Below are positions 1 through 8,139 of a DNA stretch of 37,631 bases, piece by piece. Under the pieces are notes generated by a model. The model was not told where the DNA came from and made no database searches. It worked only from the letters and a program-made list of their open reading frames with translations. A program made the position numbers and the translations under genes. The stretch spans positions 1 to 37,631 of the forward strand of contig NZ_BCUU01000050.1 of NCBI RefSeq assembly GCF_001591385.1. The letters are read 5' to 3'. The stretch is from Variovorax soli NBRC 106424. Lineage in GTDB: Bacteria; Pseudomonadota; Gammaproteobacteria; Burkholderiales; Burkholderiaceae_C. The stretch's first letter is position 1. The number at the start of each line of letters is the position of its first letter.

Positions 1-122
1 GCAGCGGTGGTGGTGGTGGCGACGGCGGTTTCCGCAGCCCCTACGGCGCCGGCCCGCGTGGCGGCGGCGGTGGTGGCCGTGGCGGCTACGGCGGCGGCAA
101 CGGTGGCAACAGCGGCTACTGA
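1..122 (+). CDS. Glycine-rich RNA-binding protein, C-terminal end (partial)
   Basis: Reading from base 3, the frame encodes 39 residues made almost only of Gly, with Arg, Tyr, Phe, Asn and Ser, ending in SGY and a TGA stop at 120-122. Repeated GGGR and GGYGGG units are the usual low-complexity tail of short RRM proteins (cold-shock-like RNA-binding proteins) in Burkholderiales. The RRM itself would lie before base 1, so the family assignment is inferred from the tail only. A good intrinsic terminator follows within 20 bases, which supports this being a real gene end. A Gly-rich tail of another protein class cannot be excluded. Confidence 0.65.
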   Translation, partial: SGGGGGDGGFRSPYGAGPRGGGGGGRGGYGGGNGGNSGY

Positions 123-140
123 TCCCCTCAGGAATAGCAA

Positions 141-165
141 AGGGCTCCCTCGGGAGCCCTTTTTC
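141..165 (+). terminator. Intrinsic terminator after the glycine-rich protein
   Basis: AGGGCTCCC (141-149), a 2-base loop and GGGAGCCCT (152-160) form a perfect 9-bp stem followed by TTTTCTTT. It lies 18 bases after the upstream stop codon and also faces the end of the convergent dehydrogenase gene, so it may work in both directions. Confidence 0.85.
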
Positions 166-182
166 TTTGGTCGATCAGCATC

Positions 183-971
183 CTATTGCTCGCCCCGCCG
201 CTTCTTGCGCCCGCGCCCCTGCACACCCCAGTCGAACACGGCATTGGGCAGCACGCGCAGCAGCTTGGCGACCACGCCCATCTGCCAGGGAATGACGCGG
301 TAGCTGCTGCCAGCGTCGATGGCACGGTAGGCCCTCTCGGCAAATTCCGCCGGCTGCAGAAGAAAGGGCATGCCGTAGCGATTGCCCTGGGTGAGCGGCG
401 TATCCACGTAACCCGGACACAGGGTGACGACCTTGACGCCGCTGGCGCGCAATTCACCGCGCAGGCTTTCGCAGTAGCTGACCACGCCTGCCTTGCTCGC
501 ACAGTACGCACCGTGCCCGGGCAAGCCGCGAATGGCGGCCACGCTGCCGATGCCCACCAGCCGGCCGCTGCCGCGTGTGCGCATCGGTCCGACGAAAGGG
601 TGGAAGGTGGCGGCCAGTCCCAGGTTGTTGATCGCGAAGGTCTGTGCCATCACGTCGAGGTCTTCGAACTGCTCCGAGTCCATGCCGATGCTGACGCCGG
701 CATTGGCGATCACCACGTCGGGCACGCCTTGCTGTTCGATGCAGGCGCGGCCGGCCGACACGATGCTGTCGACCTGCGCGACATCGGCGCCGTAGATCCG
801 GAAGCGGTCGGGGTCGAGCGCGTGCGCCGAAGCCCAGGCCTCGATTTCTGCGGTACGGCGCGCGCTCAATGCCAGCCGGTAGCCGGCCGCGTAGTAGCGC
901 GCCGCCAAGGCCTGGCCAATGCCGCTGGAAGCGCCAGTGATGAATACCAGCGGCGCCTTCGCGGCGCTCAT
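183..971 (-). CDS. SDR family NAD(P)-dependent oxidoreductase
   Basis: A 262-residue classical short-chain dehydrogenase/reductase with a Rossmann fold. TGASSGIG at residues 12-19 binds the cofactor, NAG is at 90-92, and the catalytic set is Ser143, Tyr156 and Lys160 in YCASK. The PG motif after strand 6 (CPGYVDTP) is present. The length is standard. The C-terminus is basic (GRGRKKRRGEQ) after a hydrophobic stretch (VVAKLLRVLPNAVF), which may bind the membrane surface. Its ATG overlaps the lptC stop as ATGA, so the two are translationally coupled in the kdsD-kdsC-lptC unit. The substrate cannot be read from sequence. Coupling with LPS genes suggests an envelope role, but that is inference. 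Confidence 0.9.
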   Translation of the reverse strand: MSAAKAPLVFITGASSGIGQALAARYYAAGYRLALSARRTAEIEAWASAHALDPDRFRIYGADVAQVDSIVSAGRACIEQQGVPDVVIANAGVSIGMDSEQFEDLDVMAQTFAINNLGLAATFHPFVGPMRTRGSGRLVGIGSVAAIRGLPGHGAYCASKAGVVSYCESLRGELRASGVKVVTLCPGYVDTPLTQGNRYGMPFLLQPAEFAERAYRAIDAGSSYRVIPWQMGVVAKLLRVLPNAVFDWGVQGRGRKKRRGEQ

Positions 972-1606
972 GGCTTCCCGGCGGCGGGCTGCGCCGGCTG
1001 GATCACGCCTCGGACGCGACCTGTGAGATTGGCCACGCCGGAAATCTTGTCGTAGTCCATGCTGTCGGCGGTGAACCGGTCATCGCCGCGCGTCAGGATG
1101 ACCGGCTTGTTGGAGGTCACGCGTTCGGTGTCGGTGTAGGCGTGCAGGAACTCGCCCCGGAATTCCAGGCGCGGAAATTCCTCGCCATTGGCACCGCGGG
1201 CCGCGTCGCGAACCACGATGGCATTGCCGAACAACTGCACTTCGCTGGCGTCGCCATTGGACAGCCCGCGGTTGGCGGTCGCATGCGTCACCAGCCCGCT
1301 CGGGGAGACCGTGCGCACGCGCACCTCGTCGACTTCCAGCGTGTCGTTGTCGGGATAGTGCCGGCCCTCCTTGCCGCGCAGCTCGCTGCGCAGCTCTCCA
1401 TCGGAATAGAAGCGCTTGATCACGAAGCTGCGCATGAAATAGTCGGGGTCGTGGGTCACCGGCACGGGCGGCTTGGGCTCCATCAGCCGCGGCGCGTTGC
1501 GCACGAGCCAGTAGGTCCCCAATGCCAGTGCCGCGGCCAGGATGATCGGCAGGTAGATCGTGACGCGATCGAAGCCGATGCGCAGCCAATGCAGCAGACG
1601 GCTCAA
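968..1606 (-). CDS. lptC: LPS export ABC transporter periplasmic protein LptC
   Basis: LptC is a bitopic inner-membrane protein that takes lipopolysaccharide from LptB2FG and passes it to LptA. The sequence shows a short cytoplasmic N-terminus, one membrane segment (IYLPIILAAALALGTYWLV) and a periplasmic beta-jellyroll of about 165 residues with the family pattern DPDYFMRSF and a late GDDRFTADSMDYD. I chose the TTG at 1606 (212 aa). It overlaps the kdsC stop as TTGA, has a G-rich stretch upstream, and puts the membrane segment close to the N-terminus as usual. An upstream TTG at 1642 would add 12 residues inside kdsC. The usual partners lptA, lptB and rpoN do not follow: an SDR gene sits there instead. 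Confidence 0.88.
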   Translation of the reverse strand: MSRLLHWLRIGFDRVTIYLPIILAAALALGTYWLVRNAPRLMEPKPPVPVTHDPDYFMRSFVIKRFYSDGELRSELRGKEGRHYPDNDTLEVDEVRVRTVSPSGLVTHATANRGLSNGDASEVQLFGNAIVVRDAARGANGEEFPRLEFRGEFLHAYTDTERVTSNKPVILTRGDDRFTADSMDYDKISGVANLTGRVRGVIQPAQPAAGKP

Positions 1607-2154
1607 ACCAGCGGCCCCCGCGCGGCATCGAGCATGCGGCAATAGTGCCCGCCAGCAGTGAGCAGCAGATCGCAGAACTCGCGCGCTGCACCCTCGCCGC
1701 CGCGCGCATGCGTCACGTGGTGTGCGATCGCTCGCACTTCGACGTGCGCATTGGGTGGGGCCACCGCCAGCGCGACGCGGGCGAGCACAGGCAGGTCAGG
1801 CCAGTCGTCCCCGATGGCTGCGGCCTGGGCCCAGTCGAGGCCCAGTTGCGCGAGCAGCGCCTGGGCCGCAGGAAGCTTGTCTTCCGTGCCGTAGCGGACG
1901 TGTTCGAGTCCGAGCGCCTCCAGCCGCACGCGCAGCGGCTTGGAATCGCGCCCGGTGATCACCACCGGCGTGATGCCGGCGCGGCGCAGCAGCTTGAGCC
2001 CATAGCCGTCCAGGATGGAAAAGCGCTTGAGCGTCTCGCCGTGCTCGCTGAAATACACGCCGCCGTCGGTCAGCACGCCGTCGACGTCGAAGAAAGCCAC
2101 GCGCAGGTCTTGCGCACGCAGCAGGGTTTCGGCCGGGAAGGTCTGCACCGCCAT
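1603..2154 (-). CDS. kdsC: 3-deoxy-D-manno-octulosonate 8-phosphate phosphatase KdsC
   Basis: KdsC is a HAD-superfamily phosphatase that dephosphorylates KDO-8-phosphate to KDO for lipid A-core synthesis in the cytoplasm. The protein is 183 aa, the normal length for this capless tetrameric type. HAD motif I is DVDGVLTDG (Asp23 nucleophile, Asp25 acid/base). Motif II TGRDS is near residue 67 and motif IV GDDWPDLP near 116. The ATG lies one base after the kdsD stop, and the stop overlaps the TTG start of lptC, so the three genes form one tightly coupled unit. Confidence 0.95.
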   Translation of the reverse strand: MAVQTFPAETLLRAQDLRVAFFDVDGVLTDGGVYFSEHGETLKRFSILDGYGLKLLRRAGITPVVITGRDSKPLRVRLEALGLEHVRYGTEDKLPAAQALLAQLGLDWAQAAAIGDDWPDLPVLARVALAVAPPNAHVEVRAIAHHVTHARGGEGAAREFCDLLLTAGGHYCRMLDAARGPLV

Positions 2155-2155
2155 C

Positions 2156-3160
2156 TCAGATGACCTTGGCGCGCATCAGATCGTTCGTGTTCAGGGCGCC
2201 GACGATCCTGCCCTCCCCATCCACCACGAACAGGCGGGTGATGCCGTGCTGCTCCATGAGTTCGGCCGCTTCCACCGCCAGCGCCTCGACGCGGATGGTG
2301 CGCGGGCCGCGGTGCATCACGTCCTGGGCACGGGCCGTGCGCAGGTCCACGCCGGCCTCGATCAGGCGGCGCAGGTCGCCGTCGGTGAAGATGCCGGTGG
2401 CACGGCCATCGGGCTCGATTACCGCAGCGGCGCCGAAGCCGCCGGTGCTCATGGCGCGCATCAGCTCGCTCACGTTGGCATCCGGCTTGGCCAGCGGAAT
2501 CTGGTCGCCCGAGCGCATCACGTCGCTCACGTGGGTGAGCAGCTTGCGGCCCAGGGCGCCGCCGGGGTGCGATCGGGCAAAGTCCTCCGTGCCGAAGCCG
2601 CGCGCATCCAGCAGCGCCACGGCCAGTGCGTCGCCCAGCGCCATCTGCGCCGTGGTGCTCGCCGTGGGCGCGAGGTTGAGCGGGCACGCCTCTTTCTCGA
2701 CGCTGCTGTCGAGCACGACATCGGCGTGCTGGGCCAGCGTGGAATCGGCACGCCCGGTCATGGCGATGAGCGGCACGCCCTGCCGCTTGACCACCGGCAG
2801 GATGGTGGTGAGTTCCTCGACCTCGCCGCTGTTGGAGATGCCCAGCACGAGGTCGACCGCCTTGATCATGCCCAGGTCGCCGTGGCTGGCCTCGGCGGGG
2901 TGCACGAACATGGCCGGCGTGCCGGTCGATGCCAGCGTGGCGGCGATCTTGCGCCCGACATGGCCGCTCTTGCCCATGCCCATGACCACCACGCGCCCGC
3001 GCACGGCGAGGATTCTTTGCACCGCCTCGACAAAGCTGGCGCCAACGCGCGTCTTCAGGCCCAGCACGGCCTGCCCCTCGATGTCGAAGGTGGCGCGGGC
3101 GCGGGCCAGCATGGCTTCAGGGTCGAGGGCCGGGGGGGTGTTGGGCGTGGGGGTGCTCAT
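2156..3160 (-). CDS. kdsD: D-arabinose-5-phosphate isomerase KdsD (KpsF/GutQ family)
   Basis: It converts ribulose-5-phosphate to arabinose-5-phosphate, the first step of KDO synthesis. The 334-residue protein has an SIS domain at about 40-180, with GMGKSGHVG at 61-69 and EASHGD at 90-95 (His93 in the active site), then two CBS domains at about 205-330. The length equals the family norm. The frame stays open far upstream into the antiporter gene, but the family N-terminus and the intergenic gap place the ATG at 3160. First gene of the kdsD-kdsC-lptC-SDR unit, divergent from the antiporter. Confidence 0.95.
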   Translation of the reverse strand: MSTPTPNTPPALDPEAMLARARATFDIEGQAVLGLKTRVGASFVEAVQRILAVRGRVVVMGMGKSGHVGRKIAATLASTGTPAMFVHPAEASHGDLGMIKAVDLVLGISNSGEVEELTTILPVVKRQGVPLIAMTGRADSTLAQHADVVLDSSVEKEACPLNLAPTASTTAQMALGDALAVALLDARGFGTEDFARSHPGGALGRKLLTHVSDVMRSGDQIPLAKPDANVSELMRAMSTGGFGAAAVIEPDGRATGIFTDGDLRRLIEAGVDLRTARAQDVMHRGPRTIRVEALAVEAAELMEQHGITRLFVVDGEGRIVGALNTNDLMRAKVI

Positions 3161-3268
3161 CGCAAGGGATTTTAGGCGCGAGCCATGTTTGCGCCCGTGC
3201 TTCGGGCTTGGCGGTTTCTGGTACAGATCCCGGGCGAATTCACTCATGCCGTCGAATAGGATCGGACC
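3161..3268. promoter_or_regulatory. Divergent promoter region between kdsD and the KefB/C antiporter
   Basis: A 108-bp gap separates the ATG codons of two divergent genes, so it must carry both promoters and leaders. It contains the hairpin-forming GCCCGTGCTTCGGGC. I could not pick convincing -35/-10 pairs, so exact promoter positions are left open. Confidence 0.4.
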
Positions 3269-5254
3269 ATGTCTTCCTTCGACCTCACGCTGTTGTACCT
3301 GCTTGCCGCGGTCATCGGCGTGGTGGCCTGCCGCTCCCTGAAGCTGCCGCCCATGCTGGGCTACCTGGCGGCAGGCGTGCTGATCGGCCCGCATGCGCTG
3401 GCGCTGGCGCAGAACTCGGAAGCCATCCGCCACCTGGGCGAGTTCGGCGTGGTGTTCCTCATGTTCGCCATCGGGCTGGAGTTCAACCTGCCCAAGCTTC
3501 GGGCGATGCGCCGGCATGTGTTCGGCCTGGGACTGCTGCAGGTGGTCCTGACCATCTTGGTCGCCACCGCCGGCGCCTTGCTGCTGGCCCGGCTGCTGCC
3601 GCCGCATTGGCGCTTTTCCTGGCAGACGGCGGTGGCGTTGTCGGGTGCATTGGCCATGAGCAGCACCGCCATCGTCGTCAAACTGATGGCCGAGCGGCTG
3701 GAACTGGAGAGCGAGCACGGCAAGCGCGTGATGGGCGTGCTGCTGTTCCAGGACCTGGCGGTGGTGCCGCTGCTGGTGCTCATCCCCGCACTGGGCGCAC
3801 CGCCGGAGTTGCTGCTCAAGGCGCTGAGCTTCGCGCTGCTGAAGGCCGGCGTGCTGGTCACGCTGCTGCTCTTCGGCGGCCCCCGGGTCATGCGCTGGTG
3901 GCTCACGCTGGTGGCGCGCCGGCGCAGCGAAGAGCTGTTCATGCTCAACCTGCTGCTCATTACCCTGGGCCTGGCCTGGCTGACCGAACTGGCGGGCCTG
4001 AGCCTGGCGCTGGGTGCCTTCATCGCCGGCATGCTGGTGTCCGAGACCGAGTTCAAGCACCAGGTGGAAACCGACATCCGCCCCTTCCACGACGTGCTGC
4101 TGGGCCTGTTCTTCATCACCATCGGCATGTCGCTGGACTGGCACGTCGTGGTCGAGCGCTGGCGACTGGTGGGCGTGCTGCTGATCCTGCCGCTGGCCTT
4201 CAAGCTGGGGCTGGTCACCCTGCTGGCGCGCGGGCTGGGCGCCACCGCGGGCGTCTCGCTTCGCACGGGCCTGTACCTCGCGCAGGCCGGGGAGTTCGGC
4301 TTCGTGCTGCTGAGCCTGGCCGGGCAGGGCAGCCTCATGCCTGAATGGCTGGTCAACCCGGTGCTGGCGTCGATGGTGGTGTCGATGCTCGCCACGCCAT
4401 TCATCGTGCTGTACAGCAACACCATCGTGCGCAAGCTGGTGGCCAGCGACTGGCTCCACCAGTCCCTGCAGATGACCACCATCGCGCGCAAGACCATCAA
4501 CACGACCCAGCACGTGATCATTTGCGGCTACGGCCGCTGCGGGCAGAACCTGGCGCGCATCCTCGAGCGCGAAGGCATTCCCTACATGGCGCTGGACCTG
4601 GATCCGGACCGCGTGCGCCAGGCGACCGCCGCCGGCGACTCCGTGGTGTTCGGCGACGCCGCACGGCTGCAGGCCTTGATGGCGGCCGGCCTGGCACGCG
4701 CCAGCGCCGTCGTGGTGACCTACCTGGACATCCCCGGTGCGCTCAAGGTGCTTGCCAACGCACGCGCCCACGCGCCGCAGGTGCCGGTGATCGTGCGCAC
4801 GCAGGACGACCGCGACCTCGAAAGGCTCCAGGCCGCGGGCGCCGCCGAAGTGGTGCCAGAAGCCATCGAGGGCTCCCTGATGCTGGCCAGCCATGCGCTG
4901 GCGCTGGTCGGCGTTCCCATGCGCCGGGTGATTCGCGTGGTGCAGGACCAGCGCGATGCCCGCTACAACCTGCTTCGCGGCTACTTCCACGGCGCCGACG
5001 ACGACAACGCGGACGAGATCGATCACGAGCGCTTCAACAGCTTTACCCTGAGCGCGGGCGCGAGCGCCATTGGCAATACCGTCTCGACGCTGGATCTGGC
5101 CGCCATGGGCGTGCGGGTGGCCAGCCTGCGGCGGCGCAACGGCCAGCGCTGCGAATTGGCCGACGACACGCGCCTGGAAGACGGCGACACACTGGTGTTG
5201 TCGGGCAAGCCGGCTGCCCTGGCCGTGGCCATCGACCGGTTGCAAAAGGGCTGA
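3269..5254 (+). CDS. KefB/KefC-type monovalent cation:proton antiporter (CPA2)
   Basis: The 661-residue membrane protein has a Na+/H+ exchanger domain of 12 or so helices (about 1-390), then a cytoplasmic TrkA-N/RCK nucleotide-binding domain from about 414 with the Rossmann motif GYGRCGQN. A TrkA-C domain follows at about 560-655. This is the architecture of glutathione-gated K+ efflux systems and of YbaL-type proteins. The membrane part shows LKLPPMLGYLAAGVLIGP and GLFFITIGMSLD, typical of CPA2. The likely role is K+ (or Na+) efflux coupled to H+ entry. Gating by glutathione adducts is not provable from sequence. Confidence 0.92.
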   Translation: MSSFDLTLLYLLAAVIGVVACRSLKLPPMLGYLAAGVLIGPHALALAQNSEAIRHLGEFGVVFLMFAIGLEFNLPKLRAMRRHVFGLGLLQVVLTILVATAGALLLARLLPPHWRFSWQTAVALSGALAMSSTAIVVKLMAERLELESEHGKRVMGVLLFQDLAVVPLLVLIPALGAPPELLLKALSFALLKAGVLVTLLLFGGPRVMRWWLTLVARRRSEELFMLNLLLITLGLAWLTELAGLSLALGAFIAGMLVSETEFKHQVETDIRPFHDVLLGLFFITIGMSLDWHVVVERWRLVGVLLILPLAFKLGLVTLLARGLGATAGVSLRTGLYLAQAGEFGFVLLSLAGQGSLMPEWLVNPVLASMVVSMLATPFIVLYSNTIVRKLVASDWLHQSLQMTTIARKTINTTQHVIICGYGRCGQNLARILEREGIPYMALDLDPDRVRQATAAGDSVVFGDAARLQALMAAGLARASAVVVTYLDIPGALKVLANARAHAPQVPVIVRTQDDRDLERLQAAGAAEVVPEAIEGSLMLASHALALVGVPMRRVIRVVQDQRDARYNLLRGYFHGADDDNADEIDHERFNSFTLSAGASAIGNTVSTLDLAAMGVRVASLRRRNGQRCELADDTRLEDGDTLVLSGKPAALAVAIDRLQKG

Positions 5255-5281
5255 CGCGGGCTCTGCCCCGCCAGGTGGGCC

Positions 5282-5298
5282 GGCCGGCTCAGCCGGCC
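5282..5298. terminator. Short GC hairpin between the convergent antiporter and zinc-ribbon genes
   Basis: GGCCGGC-TCA-GCCGGCC is a perfect 7-bp stem. Its loop is the stop codon of the minus-strand gene. It has no T-run, so it is at best a weak or Rho-assisted terminator for both converging transcripts. Confidence 0.4.
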
Positions 5299-6074
5299 AT
5301 CGTCGGGTTGCGCTTTTCCTCTTCGATGCGCTGCTGCTGCCGCACCGCCTCGCACTGCGGATGGCGGGCCACCTCCGGGCGAGCGCATTGTTCGGCCATG
5401 CACTGGGCGCGCGCGATGAAGTTGCGGCCGGCGCAGCTTTCCTGCGGCGTGGGAACCCGCGCCGGTGCCGGCGCAGGGATGGGCGGGGGCGGCGCAGCCT
5501 CGACGGCCACCGGTGCGGGCAAGGACGGCGCCTGCTTCTTGGCTGCAGGCTTGCGCGGCTGGGGGCTTGCGGGTGCCGCTGCTTCAGCCGTGGGTGCGGG
5601 CCCCGGCGCAGCCCCGGCCGGCTCCTGCAACACGGAATGCTCCGCGGTGTCTGCCGTCGTCGGCGTCGTCGCGGCCGGCCCAGGGACGTCGGTCACGGCC
5701 GGCGGGGAGCCTTCAACCGCGGCCGGTTGATGATTGGCCGGAGCATCCGGCACGGGTGCAGTCGGCCGGGCGATCTCCTGTCCCTTGTTTCGATGGCCCC
5801 ACCAGGACGCGGCCAGCACCAGCAGAACGACGCCGAGGCCGAGCCCCACGATCCAGCGCCCATTGCCGATGCGCGCTCGCGGCGGTGCAGGCATCGGCCG
5901 CAACTCCTCATGCGCTTTCGCCGGCCGAGCGGGCGCGGGCGGCCAGGCTGCCTCGTCGGCAGGCGCAGCCGATGCGGCCTGCGGCCAGGCCTGGGCGATC
6001 TTGCGGCCGCAGCCCTTGCAGAACTTGGCCGCGTCGCGGTTTTCGGCGCTGCAGGTGCCGCACAGTACGGTCAC
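5289..6074 (-). CDS. Zinc-ribbon, single-pass membrane protein of unknown function
   Basis: A 261-residue protein. The N-terminus carries a CxxC-x10-CxxC zinc ribbon (Cys5, Cys8, Cys19, Cys22). A Pro/Ala linker is followed by one transmembrane helix at about 74-92, then a long Ala/Pro-rich periplasmic stretch (about 95-205). The compact C-terminal segment of about 50 residues has four cysteines (CAGRNFIARAQCMAEQCARP, then HPQC). The layout, a cytoplasmic zinc finger with a disordered spacer and a small disulfide-capable outer domain, resembles many uncharacterised Burkholderiales proteins. I do not recognise a named family and infer no function. It is followed 13 bases upstream by the cNMP-binding gene on the same strand, so cotranscription is likely. 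Confidence 0.8.
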   Translation of the reverse strand: MTVLCGTCSAENRDAAKFCKGCGRKIAQAWPQAASAAPADEAAWPPAPARPAKAHEELRPMPAPPRARIGNGRWIVGLGLGVVLLVLAASWWGHRNKGQEIARPTAPVPDAPANHQPAAVEGSPPAVTDVPGPAATTPTTADTAEHSVLQEPAGAAPGPAPTAEAAAPASPQPRKPAAKKQAPSLPAPVAVEAAPPPPIPAPAPARVPTPQESCAGRNFIARAQCMAEQCARPEVARHPQCEAVRQQQRIEEEKRNPTMAG

Positions 6075-6087
6075 GGCGCCTCGCCCC

Positions 6088-6555
6088 TCACGTCACGGCA
6101 ACGCGCTTGGGCTTGTTCACCATGCGCTTGGCAATGACCGAACCCAGGGCGAGCGTAATTTCCAGCGCCAGCGCAGGTTGGCGATTGGCCATTTCCGAGA
6201 AGCGGATCGAGGTCATGCGCCAAAGCAGGGTGGGGCCGGTCGCGATGACATTGGCAGAACGCGGCAGCCTCGAGAAGAAAGCGCCTTCACCCACCACCGA
6301 ACCGGCGTTGAGAATCGCCAACTGCATCTGTCCGGAAGAATGGATGACATGCACGCTCAGCGTGCCCTTCTCGATGAAGTAGACCGTGCGGTCCTGCGCG
6401 CCCTGGTCGATCACGATCTGCCCTGGCGGCACGTCCAGCGGCTGCAGGTAGGTGGCCAGCATCTCCCATTGCTGGGCGCTCAGCGAGGGCGCAAATGCGT
6501 CATAGCTGGTGTTTTGCGAGATCGCGCGACACAGGTCCTGGATCGTGGAGGGCAT
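6088..6555 (-). CDS. Cyclic nucleotide-binding domain protein (no HTH)
   Basis: A 155-residue protein made of one CRP-type effector domain (about 25-140). Features include the PPGQIVIDQG strand-turn, a phosphate-binding-cassette-like GSVVGEGAFFSRLPRSANVIA, and a C-terminal helix (LALEITLALGSVIAKRMV). It lacks the C-terminal helix-turn-helix of CRP/FNR regulators, so it is a stand-alone sensor or adaptor rather than a DNA-binding factor. The cassette keeps Gly-Glu and Arg-Ser-Ala, compatible with binding a cyclic nucleotide. Ligand and partner are unknown. Its start is the ATG at 6555, with weak Shine-Dalgarno sequence before it. Confidence 0.85.
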   Translation of the reverse strand: MPSTIQDLCRAISQNTSYDAFAPSLSAQQWEMLATYLQPLDVPPGQIVIDQGAQDRTVYFIEKGTLSVHVIHSSGQMQLAILNAGSVVGEGAFFSRLPRSANVIATGPTLLWRMTSIRFSEMANRQPALALEITLALGSVIAKRMVNKPKRVAVT

Positions 6556-6598
6556 ACGGAGAAATTCCTGGCGAGATCCCGCAGTATGAGCGAATGCA

Positions 6599-6611
6599 GA
6601 GCAAATTGCTC
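6599..6611. promoter_or_regulatory. Perfect inverted repeat upstream of the cNMP-domain gene
   Basis: GAGCAA-A-TTGCTC lies 44-56 bases before the start codon, in an AT-richer patch of the 100-bp gap. The position suits an operator. No regulator can be named. Confidence 0.35.
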
Positions 6612-6655
6612 ACAAATGCAACAGAAGTAACCGGAATGTGGTATTTGCCGGGCCC

Positions 6656-8071
6656 CTATTTGCCGATGCAGAAGCGCGAAAAGATCACACCAAGCAGATC
6701 GTCGGCCCCGAACTCGCCAGTGATCTCGTTGAGGGCCGATTGCGCCAGCCGCAACTCCTCGGCCAGAAGATCCAGTCGCTGGTCCTGCATTGCCAGGTGC
6801 TCGGCCGCCAGCGCCAGGTGTTCCCCGACCCGCGCCAGCGCCTGCACGTGGCGCGCACGGGCCAGGTAGACGCCCTCGGGCACGGATTGCCAGCCGGCCA
6901 GCTCCAGCAGCTTGTCGCGCAGCGCCTCCAGGCCCTGCCCATTCTTGGCCGAGAGCGAAATGCCCTCGCGGGCGGGCAGGAGCTGGTCGGCCGATACGGC
7001 ATCGCTCTTGTTCCAGATATGCAACACCGGGACGCTGACAGGCAGCTTGGTGGCCAGCAGGCCGGCGATGGCGGCATCGCCCTCGGCGTAGTCGGGCGCG
7101 TCGACCCGCGTGAGGTCATGCAGGAAGAGGATGGCGTCCGCGCCCTCGATCTGGCCCCAGGCGCGCGCAATGCCGATCTGCTCGACCTCGTCGCTGCTCT
7201 CGCGCAGGCCGGCGGTGTCCGCCACGTGCACCGGCACCCCGTGGATCTGGATGGTCTGCGCCACCACATCGCGGGTGGTGCCCGCCACGCTGCTCACGAT
7301 GGCCAGCTCCGCGCCCGCCAGGGCGTTGAGCAGCGAGCTCTTGCCCGCATTCGGCTGGCCGGCAATCACCACCTTGATGCCTTCGCGCAGCAGCGCCCCC
7401 TGGCGCGCGCGCCGCTGGACGGCCTCGAGCATGCCGCGCAGCCTGACCAGCTGGCCGTCGGCATCGGCCTTTTGCAGGAAGTCGATTTCCTCTTCCGGGA
7501 AGTCCAGCGTGGCCTCGACCAGCATGCGCAGGTGGATCAGCGCATCGCGCAGGGTGTGGATCTCGCGTGAGAATTCGCCCGACAAGGACCGGCTGGCGCT
7601 GCGCGCCGCGGCCTCGGTGCTCGCATCGATCAGATCGGCGATGGCCTCGGCCTGCGCCAGGTCCATCTTGCCGTTGAGGAAGGCGCGCTGGCTGAACTCG
7701 CCGGGCTGCGCCACCCGCAGGCCGGGCAGGCACTCGGCGCTCGTGACGGGATCGCGTTCGGCCGCAGCCTCCAGGCAGCGTGCCACCAGCAGCTGCAGCA
7801 CCACCGGGCCACCATGCGCCTGCAGCTCCAGCACGTCTTCGCCGGTGAAGGAATGAGGGGCCGGGAAGTGAATGGCCAGGCCGTGGTCCACTGCGCCGCC
7901 GGAGCCGTCGAGGAAGGGCAGGTAATGCGCCTCGCGCGGGCGCAGGCTGCGGCCGCACAGGGCCTGCACCAGGGGCGACAGGCTGCGGCCCGACACGCGC
8001 ACGATGCCCACTGCCCCGCGTCCGGGCGCGGTGGCGATGGCGACGATGGGATCGGAATTGCGCACGAGCAT
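6656..8071 (-). CDS. mnmE: tRNA uridine-5-carboxymethylaminomethyl(34) synthesis GTPase MnmE
   Basis: MnmE works with MnmG to install the cmnm5 group on the wobble uridine of certain tRNAs, using methylene-THF and FAD, and needs K+-dependent GTP hydrolysis. The 471-residue protein shows the N-terminal tetrahydrofolate-binding domain (about 1-125), a helical domain, and an inserted G domain. G1 is GQPNAGKSS near 235, the DTAG motif near 283 and NKSD near 352. The C-terminus is the invariant CIGK with the catalytic Cys. Length is normal. It is last in the rpmH-rnpA-yidD-yidC-mnmE block, just beyond a terminator. Confidence 0.97.
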   Translation of the reverse strand: MLVRNSDPIVAIATAPGRGAVGIVRVSGRSLSPLVQALCGRSLRPREAHYLPFLDGSGGAVDHGLAIHFPAPHSFTGEDVLELQAHGGPVVLQLLVARCLEAAAERDPVTSAECLPGLRVAQPGEFSQRAFLNGKMDLAQAEAIADLIDASTEAAARSASRSLSGEFSREIHTLRDALIHLRMLVEATLDFPEEEIDFLQKADADGQLVRLRGMLEAVQRRARQGALLREGIKVVIAGQPNAGKSSLLNALAGAELAIVSSVAGTTRDVVAQTIQIHGVPVHVADTAGLRESSDEVEQIGIARAWGQIEGADAILFLHDLTRVDAPDYAEGDAAIAGLLATKLPVSVPVLHIWNKSDAVSADQLLPAREGISLSAKNGQGLEALRDKLLELAGWQSVPEGVYLARARHVQALARVGEHLALAAEHLAMQDQRLDLLAEELRLAQSALNEITGEFGADDLLGVIFSRFCIGK

Positions 8072-8088
8072 GGGAAAGCCTTTTTAGC

Positions 8089-8112
8089 AAAAAGGGCCGC
8101 GAAGCGGCCCTT
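8089..8112 (-). terminator. Intrinsic terminator between yidC and mnmE
   Basis: On the minus strand AAGGGCCGC-TTC-GCGGCCCTT forms a perfect 9-bp stem with a UUCG-like loop, and its 3' arm runs into TTTTT. It starts 27 bases after the yidC stop and ends less than 20 bases before the mnmE start. Confidence 0.85.
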
Positions 8113-8139
8113 GATGTCTGACTGCGCGAACGCGCCTGT

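Noticed and set aside
1..122. GGT/GGC repeats as a DNA repeat array or CRISPR
   Set aside because: The triplets encode a glycine-rich tail in one frame ending at a stop with a terminator. There are no spacers.
2156..5245. A 1029-residue minus-strand open frame covering kdsD and the antisense of the antiporter
   Set aside because: Only the last 334 residues are KdsD. The rest is His/Gln-rich antisense of a clear antiporter and reflects high-GC third-position bias.
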